In this document: piece by piece, positions 57,216 to 64,000 of the stretch
Layout: each line of letters opens with the position of its first letter
How positions within the stretch are numbered: the stretch's first letter is position 1
NCBI RefSeq assembly: GCF_019112545.1
Contig: NW_025064889.1
Span: 1,099,893 to 1,163,892 of the forward strand
Origin: Guyanagaster necrorhizus
Lineage: Eukaryota; Basidiomycota; Agaricomycetes; Agaricales; Physalacriaceae
DNA length: 64,000 nt
Direction: 5' to 3'
Translations under genes and position numbers: made by a program
The notes under the pieces: generated by a model
Database searches by the model: none
What the model saw: the letters and a program-made list of their open reading frames with translations, nothing else
What the model was told of the DNA's origin: nothing

Positions 57216-59364
57216 ATGGATCCTTTGCACCTCGTCGATCTCTTGGCTTGTCTCGTCTTGGGCTATGTGCTATACAAACTCTGTACGGCGCGTAAACTTC
57301 GTCTGCCACCAGGTCCTAGAGGGCTCCCCATCATCGGAAATATCTATAATGTCCCGAAGAGGGACGAATGGATCGCCTACAGGGACATGGCACAACAATA
57401 CAGCAAATAAACGTCTCCGTTCGCAGCTTCTCTGTACTGACGCTCATGCTTAGATTCTGATATCATCCACCTCAATTTAATGGGCACCAGTCTTATTGTC
57501 ATCAACTCTCGAGAAGCGGCTCGCGAACTTTTTGACAAACGTTCTGCCATATACTCTGACAGGCGCGTTGAGTTTTCTTATCTCTAGCTAATAATATCAT
57601 CTGAAAGTCATCACATAGACCACCCTATCACATGTTAAACGGATTGTAATTCTCGGCTTCTTGCATTAAAAGTACTTACTCAATTGAACTTATTCGTCTT
57701 ACAGGATGGGCTTCACTTGGCATTTTGCCTTTCATCGTTACGGCGCTTCCTGGAAAGGTTAACTAATGATAAACTTCTAACTCGAGGCATGGGCTAATTA
57801 TACTACTCCCTCAGAGCATCGTAAACTGTTCCACAAAGAATTCGTCGGCTCCGTGGTGACTAGCCACTATCCTCGGCTACTGGACGGCTCGAGGGTTCTT
57901 CTGCAGAAATTGTTGAATGACCCGAAGAATTTCCGAGAGACTCTTCGCTTGTGAGCCCAAATTTACTTTTCAATAATTTTCGTAATGCTTTACTTCTAGC
58001 GTGGCCGCACGAATCATATTAGGTGTGGCCTACGGTATAGATGTCAGAGACTACAGCGATTATTACGTCCAGACAGCAGAGAATGCTATGACAGGAATGG
58101 CTGCAGCGGGAAATGCAGGATCTTTTCTCGTCGATTCGTTTCCTATCTTGCGACATATTCCTGATTGGTTCCCAGGCGCTGGTTTTAAGAAGAAGGCTGC
58201 GAATTGGAGCCTGTCAGTCAAGGCTATGCCTCGTGTTCCGATGAAGTTCGTCCATGACTCGATAGTAAGATTATTGTCTTTAGCGTGATTGCAGGACTAA
58301 AATTACCTACAGGCTGCCGGTACGGCCAGTTACTCTATCGCATCCAAACATCTCGCAGAGATAGGAGAACATCACGAGCACTTATCAGAGAAGGTGGAGT
58401 TATTGGGGAATGTGCTAGCGGCTTCGTATGCTGGTAAAGTGGCGTCACCCGCCGTTTCGCGAATGTATCTCACTCACACCCATCACGCTTCCAGCTGGTT
58501 CCGACACCGTGAGAAAATCGCCATAACTTCGAGTGAATCCCTACTCTGTCCTCTTTTCTCTTAGACGGTTTCCACCTTGTCCACCTTTATACTGGCCATG
58601 ACACAAAATCCCGAAATCCAAGCAAAAGCGCACGAGGCGATTGACAACGCTATTGGGCGTGATCGACTGCCAGAGTTTGAGGATTATAAATCGATACCTT
58701 ACATCAACGCCATTCACAACGAAGTCCTTCGGTGGAGAGCAGTTACACCGCTTGGTAGGTCCTATTCATGCAAACCTTAGTCCAAAGCCAGCTTTTGTTG
58801 ATGGTGGATCAGCCGTTCCACACAGCGTCTCACAAGACGATGAATACCGAGGATATCACATCCCCAAAGACTCCATAGTCGTTGGCAACACATGGTACGT
58901 ATTACCTCCTATCTTGATTCGTGTAAACATTGAGTTGCTCCGTTAGGGCGATGTTAAATGACGTCTCGGTTTACGGGGAAGATCCCGATTCTTTCAATCC
59001 TGATCGCTGGTTGAAAGACGGAGTTATGAATCCAGATATCCCCCATCCTGAGGAAGCCTTTGGTTTCGGTCGACGCATATGTCCCGGGCAGGAAATGGCT
59101 GAGGCTTCCATGTGGATGTCGATTGCTTCGATCCTGGCTGTATTCGATATCACTAAAGCAGTTGATGATAAGGGCAACGCCATTGAGCCGTCAGGAGAGT
59201 TCACGTCGGGCTTGCTCAGGTATGTTGTTTCCCTCGTCTCCTCCTTGGTGGCGTCGATGTTGATTCCATGTTACCACAGTCACCCTGTTCCATTTCAGTG
59301 TGAGATCAAGCCCAGGTCAAAGTATGCAATATCTTTGATTCAGTCGGGTATCCATGTTCTCTAG
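57216..59364 (+). CDS. Cytochrome P450 monooxygenase with two GC-AG introns
   Basis: ER-anchored P450 resembling those annotated as O-methylsterigmatocystin oxidoreductase-like. Exon 1 (57216-57402) holds an N-terminal helix (LVDLLACLVLGYVLYKL) and the Pro hinge LPPGPRGLPIIGN. Introns 1 (57403-57453) and 2 (57563-57618) have GC donors, needed to keep the frame into NSDIIHLNLMGT and RPPYHMLNG. Later come EHRKLFHKEF, the I-helix AGSDTTVSTLSTFIL, ExxR in NEVLRWRAVTP (near 58725), DPDSFNPDRW and the heme loop FGFGRRICPG (Cys ligand near 59080). It ends QSGIHVL with TAG at 59362-59364. About eleven introns. Apparently intact if the GC donors are spliced. Confidence 0.86.
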
Positions 59365-59707
59365 GGCGGCGCTACTTGATTTGTCACAACTAGTTAATCC
59401 CATTTGCGGACGTATTCTTTGAAGATACAAAATATAACTATCACCAGTCAGACCCTTTTGAGTAATGGATCTAACGATTTCAGAGCTCTTAGCTTACATT
59501 GGTCCCTTACCAGTACAGAGTTCTATGTGTATGGTGTTCATACAGTGCTATATCTTGTCACTCAACGAAAAGCTTATATTAACTTGCCGATACGAAATTG
59601 AATAGAGCCAGTCATGAAGCAAAAGGAACAATGATGAATTTCAAAATTGCTTTCTTCCTTCTAGTCAATATTCGCCTTATTACACTTCGTAAAAGAGATG
59701 TCAACAA
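59365..59707. other. Intergenic, no recognised gene
   Basis: AT-rich, about 340 bp; nothing recognised. Confidence 0.4.
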
Positions 59708-60440
59708 TTACGAGAAAAACGCACGCCCATCAACCGTTTCATAAAGTCTGCTTCCTCGTGTAAAAGACCTCAACCTCAACCCTCTCTGATGTCGAAACCA
59801 TAGTTTCCGATTCTGCAAAGTGCACATGCACTTGAGAAACATGGTGTCCCTGCCTTTGCGACCGCAAACACAAATTTTACTCTTAACTCCCTCCTCAACT
59901 ACACAACTTTCAACCGAAATGGCCTGGGCAGATTCCTCGAAAGTGGCATCAGCAGCAACAATAGGCCTGTCCAGTTCAAACCAAAGGGAAAGTCGTGCGA
60001 TGGCAGTGTTAACCAGGATTTTTCTCAGTCGCGAATGGCCGTGATTGTCAGTCAAGGTTAACAGTGGGCCACGCTTGATGACAGGCACAGTCAGGAGTGG
60101 ACTGTTCCTGCGAATGGTGTGCTGCAAAAGTTTGTGAGCATACCTTTCGAAAGTCTCTGAATATCAATGACTGTCTATCATAATGCATCCATCGCCGTCT
60201 GTATACCACACAGAATGCTCGCCGAATTCATTAAGATCAGCGCGAGTCCATACGGACTGGATATGGTAGACGGTGCTGTCAATGAGTCTTGCAAGGCGAC
60301 GACGTGCTGCCTGTTTAGAGGTAGCCATGTCCAATCAAGACCCCGTCGGCATCTATCTGCGACTCGACATAGTAGACTCTGACGGTCAGCCGTGTCGACC
60401 CGTAATGCCGACCAAATGGGTGTCGTTGATATAGCCAAGT
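59708..60440 (-). repeat. Dispersed repeat, copy 2 (gene-like, inverted relative to 38.2 kb)
   Basis: The minus strand holds a possible start near 60333 (MATSKQAARRRLARLIDSTV) reading to a TGA after about 55 codons. A 139-codon frame follows at 60127-59708 (ending in LQNRKLWFRHQRG). Upstream, RLTVRVYYVESQIDADGV also has a counterpart in copy 1. The reading needs one frame change near 60165. It is longer than copy 1 and may show the ancestral gene. No family recognised. Confidence 0.55.
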
Positions 60441-60899
60441 GGCTGATGCTCCACCCAGCTCATTGGAGGGTCGCCAGCTCGACGACCAAAGGCTACAACC
60501 AAGTTCTACCATGGCTGCTTGGTCGAAACAGTTCACCTGCTTGTGTTCTGCCCTCGGCCTTCCCCATCTGTCACTTCAAGATATCTGGTCAAGTTGAATG
60601 ATCCGCCCAGTGAAGCATCGACCATGAAATGTGCTTTGCCTGTGGGGACAGTGATGTCAAAATGAATTTGAAATCGTCGAGCTCAAAAATTGATGTACCC
60701 TTCTTAATATCATATATTTTACGGTAAGTTCCAAATACCCGCCATGTCATTTTCCCTTTTCCACAATTATCTGACAAGTCGGAACGGGGTGGCAACACGA
60801 TCCGTAGGAATTCGATGGGAATCCCACCATGTGTGAATGCCACATGCAGGATTTGAGAAATTCAGTAGATCTCGAGGCATGACTTCTTCAAGCGCTCCT

Positions 60900-61790
60900 C
60901 TTCATCCCAATTAGCACACTCAACGGACAGGTCCGACGGTACTAGCGTCATTCCCCATCCAACGCGAAAGGTTCCGAGACTGTGGTGGGTTGGATGAGGT
61001 AGACAGGAATTGTGATTTCTGAAAGCGCATCGATCAGTAATTTCTCGCTCCGGAAGACCACTCTGCTGCCTCCAGCCCATCCATGTATATAGCCCCGGGC
61101 TCTGATGAGCTCAGAGTCCACTGTCATGGTAGCTGTTAGGGCACCTGAGCTTGAGACTGGCGAGGCGAAATCATGGCTGAAGGTATTCGGCCGGAAGGAG
61201 CCCTCCTGGCCATCCATCAAGTCATTCGTATGTCGATTCCAGAGTTCGTGCACCTGGCGCTCATCGTGGCTACTAATTTTTAGATCACGCGAATAACAAA
61301 TAGGATGATCGGAGCGCGCAGTGATCTGCTGGATCTGGATCTGATATGTTGTCGTCTGATAATCAACCGTGATTTCAATGTGAAGCGGATGCCCTTTGGC
61401 TTCAACGGTGCCTTTCAGTCTGGCCACCGTTCCGGCTCCACACCTGGAAAGAGGCGACATAGACAGCTGCCAGAGTGATAGTATCTATGTCGACTTGATT
61501 GTATTTTTTTTTCAGAATACGCACAAACGAGGCGGCCAGACAGACTTGTACCCGATAGTCTTTCGTTTTTGCTACCACGCCGATTCCAAAACAGGAACGA
61601 GAACCCCCCCCCCCTCGGATCCGGTAGGCCCCAAAGGATCTTTGAGTCGAAATTCCGGCGATGGTGAGTATGGTTGAATTTCGCCCGGGACATCAACCCA
61701 TTTTCCATGGGCCGCAGAAAGGTCATGAAGCACTAGTGTTTCACCAGTGCAGTCGATGATTTTCAGATAAACAGAAGAGTCACGGAACAT
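60900..61790 (-). CDS. Unidentified protein, possible beta-sandwich N terminus
   Basis: The N-terminal exon (from about 61790) reads VYLKIIDCTGETLVLHDLSA then HGKWVDVPGEI and PTGSEGG. This pattern loosely recalls small beta-sandwich proteins of the aegerolysin/ET79 kind (HGxW..PP..I..GTEG), but the match is by eye only. A second frame (61460-60948) gives KGTVEAKGHPLHIEITVDYQ and ARGYIHGWAGGSRVVF. A third ends WDEEERLKKSCLEIY near 60865. The frame changes near 61610, at an 11-base C run, and near 60965, so either introns or frameshifts separate them. Confidence 0.35.
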
Positions 61791-62440
61791 CTACAAGTAT
61801 GTAAATGAATTCTTCATAATCGTCAAATAATATAGTCAGAAGTACCTTTCAGATAAAGTATGGCTACCGGTATTCGTCATGGAGAAGCCAGTCAGTCTGG
61901 TGTGGTGGGTGACCGTCAATACAGTCAGGTAGAATTGGAAGGGGATTGAATATACCTGCTTTTGCTTCGCGAAGTTGACAATTTCATGACAGATTTTGAG
62001 ACCCGGTGACAAACGCACTGAGCTCAGAAAAGAAAGGACGCCAGTATGAGTCTGCGTGAAGACCACTTGAAGACGAAAGGATCGGACTGGCAGGCAGAAA
62101 GTAACGAGGAAAAGGGTGAGGAACACGCAGACGACAAGAAGGCGGTTGTAACTTTAAAGATGTCAGTGCTGTATGTTTTCTTTTGGCACTGAAGCTTGAA
62201 GCTGCAACGAGTATAACTCGGTTTGTGATCAAGCAGAAGTGTTGTTCATCGTACCATCCACCTGCTGGGCTGTCAGCCATCAATGAAACAGTGGGCTAAA
62301 CAGCTTCGATGCCATTCATGAGGAAATAGGAAGCATTGCAAAAATTGTCCTGAAAATGAAAGATGTGCTGAACAGGGTGAAATTCAAGGTTCGATTACAA
62401 CATTCAACTGGCAGTCAGCCTTTCAGTAGAATATTGAGAG
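61791..62440. other. Intergenic or upstream exons, unresolved
   Basis: Minus-strand frames 61836-62126 (hydrophobic start FLTLFLVTFCLPV) and 61984-62283 overlap. One may be a 5' exon of the preceding gene; I could not decide. Confidence 0.3.
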
Positions 62441-62605
62441 TTACATCAAATGAGGCTTCCCATTTCAAGAATATACCTCATCAAGAATCCTACACTGGAA
62501 AACTTCATCAATCGTATAAATGAGTAATATTATTGAAAACTACAACATTGTAATTTGTTTGTTTTTTTCTTCTGCCAACGCGGTCTCCTCTAAATGATAA
62601 CGACC
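62441..62605 (-). repeat. Direct copy of the GAPDH 3' flank
   Basis: Matches 63468-63625 in the same orientation. Shared blocks include CCTCATCAA.AATCCTACACTG, CTTCTGCCAACGC and ATGATAAC, with the same order and spacing apart from short indels. The right-hand copy ends about 30 bp past the GAPDH stop codon, so it is probably GAPDH 3' UTR and terminator sequence. Confidence 0.65.
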
Positions 62606-62619
62606 CATTAGTAAACAAC

Positions 62620-62870
62620 CTCAGCAGGAGTGATCAGGGAACAAGGACACCTTTTTTCGTTCCTTGTCCATCTCCACAAGTTCTGGTTCAGCCGAGAGTT
62701 TTGCTTTGGCTTCCAGAGTCAACTTTTTAGGGGCGTTTTCATCTCTCTGAGACGACATATCGAATAAGGTCTGGAACAAACATTAGCGGGAGGAGAGGGT
62801 AGCGTACCTTGCCAGTCTCCACATACTGGACATTCTAGTCTCGGCCTTGAAAAAAGGCTACAAAATCGGC
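62620..62870 (-). CDS. Possible C-terminal exons of a small unknown gene
   Basis: The minus strand reads QYVETGK, then a plausible 37-bp intron (GTACGC..TTCCAG), then TLFDMSSQRDENAPKKLTLE and a Lys/Glu-rich end (ELVEMDKERKKVSLFPDHSC) with TGA at about 62620. An upstream Cys-rich alternative frame (CRFCSLF, CPVCGDW) is also open. No family recognised. Confidence 0.3.
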
Positions 62871-63540
62871 ACTGATGAAACGGCTTTTATAATCGTTCTG
62901 AAGGACATAATAACTCGATTGCAGCCGACGCGTAAATAAAACACATACGACAAACTTTTTTTGATCCCTCAAAGTGATCCGTGGGTGTGAATCGATAATC
63001 TGTAATCATCTCGTGAGAGATGCGGTTCGAGGCTCCGCGCCAGCAACAATAACAGGTAATATGCTCTGACAAAAAAGTGAGCGAAAGAAAGGCATAGAAA
63101 CGGAATTCAGGCCTACGAATAAAGCCCTTGTTGGTACTCACACGCCGAAGATGACTAGCGAGAAGACTGTAGGTCAAAGCCCAAGTAGCGGAAATGATCC
63201 ACACATGGCCGTCAAGCAAAAAAAACCCGAGATTCGCTCTCGGGCATCAAGGAATTTTTTGTACTTGGAGTGGTCCTGCGATGACCCTTGAGAGAACGAG
63301 TGGGGTATGGGGGTCGTTGTAGGCCTTCCAGAAAAGAGCTTCGTTGGCCTAAATGATTAGAAGCTTCTACTACTGCACCGGGACATTCAAAGGACAAGCT
63401 CTGCAGAAGCAGCGGCTGCAGAACCTGAATGTTGAACCATCGTGCGGCTTGTCGGTCTTCCAAAACATTGAGACTTACGTCAACTGAGGCCCGTTTCAAG
63501 AACGTACCTCATCAATAATCCTACACTGAAAAACTCCATC

Positions 63541-63580
63541 AATGGTTCAATGGTTCAATGGTACAAATGATACAAATGAG
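63541..63580. repeat. Short tandem repeats in the GAPDH 3' flank
   Basis: TCAATGGT repeated three times, followed by two copies of GATACAAAT-like units. Absent from the copy at 62.5 kb, so they arose after the duplication. Confidence 0.7.
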
Positions 63581-63657
63581 TTTGTTTGAATTTTCTTCTG
63601 CCAACGCCGTCTTGTCTATATGATAACTAACTATTAGGAAGCAACTATCTCTTGAGA

Positions 63658-64000
<343 letters not shown>

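Noticed and set aside
57403..57410. A GT to AT splice-site loss in the plus-strand P450
   Set aside because: An AT donor would put a stop after splicing; a GC donor one codon earlier keeps the conserved frame.

Overview
The window looks like nuclear DNA of an agaricomycete (mushroom-forming basidiomycete). Genes are cut by many short (about 45-60 bp) GT..AG introns and lie close together. The set is typical of that group: secreted GMC oxidoreductase, two P450s, an Ish1-repeat protein, a seven-helix protein with the agaricomycete-type FRWP motif, a DUF7598-like membrane protein and GAPDH. All calls come from reading the sequence; no database search was run, and splice sites are hand-placed.

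Positions 1-23154 are a nest of at least five LTR retrotransposons. A plus-strand Ty3/gypsy chromovirus (element A, from before base 1 to 15696) is split in its reverse transcriptase by a second chromovirus (B, 4581-12567, 492-bp LTRs, 5-bp target duplication). A itself sits in the gag of a minus-strand Ty1/copia element (E, 5' LTR 20969-21124). E also holds a second minus-strand copia (C, 16071-20625, 209-bp LTRs, perfect CAACT duplication). E is inserted in the integrase region of an older minus-strand copia (D, 5' LTR 22830-23154). The inferred order is D, then E, then A and C, then B. All coding parts are dead. Decay is dominated by CpG to TpG/CpA changes: Arg CGA codons have become TGA stops, and the two LTRs of C differ only by transitions. 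B carries a long antisense gene (coiled coil plus cysteine cluster) between its chromodomain and 3' LTR; this is the least explained item in the window.

Positions 23244-64000 are gene-rich. In order: GMC oxidoreductase (-), MFS transporter (+), NCS1-type permease (-), DUF7598-like membrane protein (-), a coiled-coil protein of a repeated family (-), decayed kinase-like gene (-), proline iminopeptidase-like hydrolase (-), alpha/beta hydrolase (-), aldo/keto reductase (-), small unknown protein (+), P450 (-), seven-helix membrane protein (-), Ish1-repeat protein (-), P450 (+), an uncharacterised minus-strand gene, and the 3' end of GAPDH (-). Three low-copy duplications are visible: an exon-1 fragment of the coiled-coil gene at 39.7 kb, an inverted pair of repeats at 38.2 and 59.7 kb, and a direct copy of the GAPDH 3' flank at 62.4 kb.

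The enzymes (oxidoreductase, P450s, reductase, hydrolases, exporter) could act in secreted redox chemistry and detoxification, but no polyketide, peptide or terpene synthase is present, so I do not call a biosynthetic cluster.
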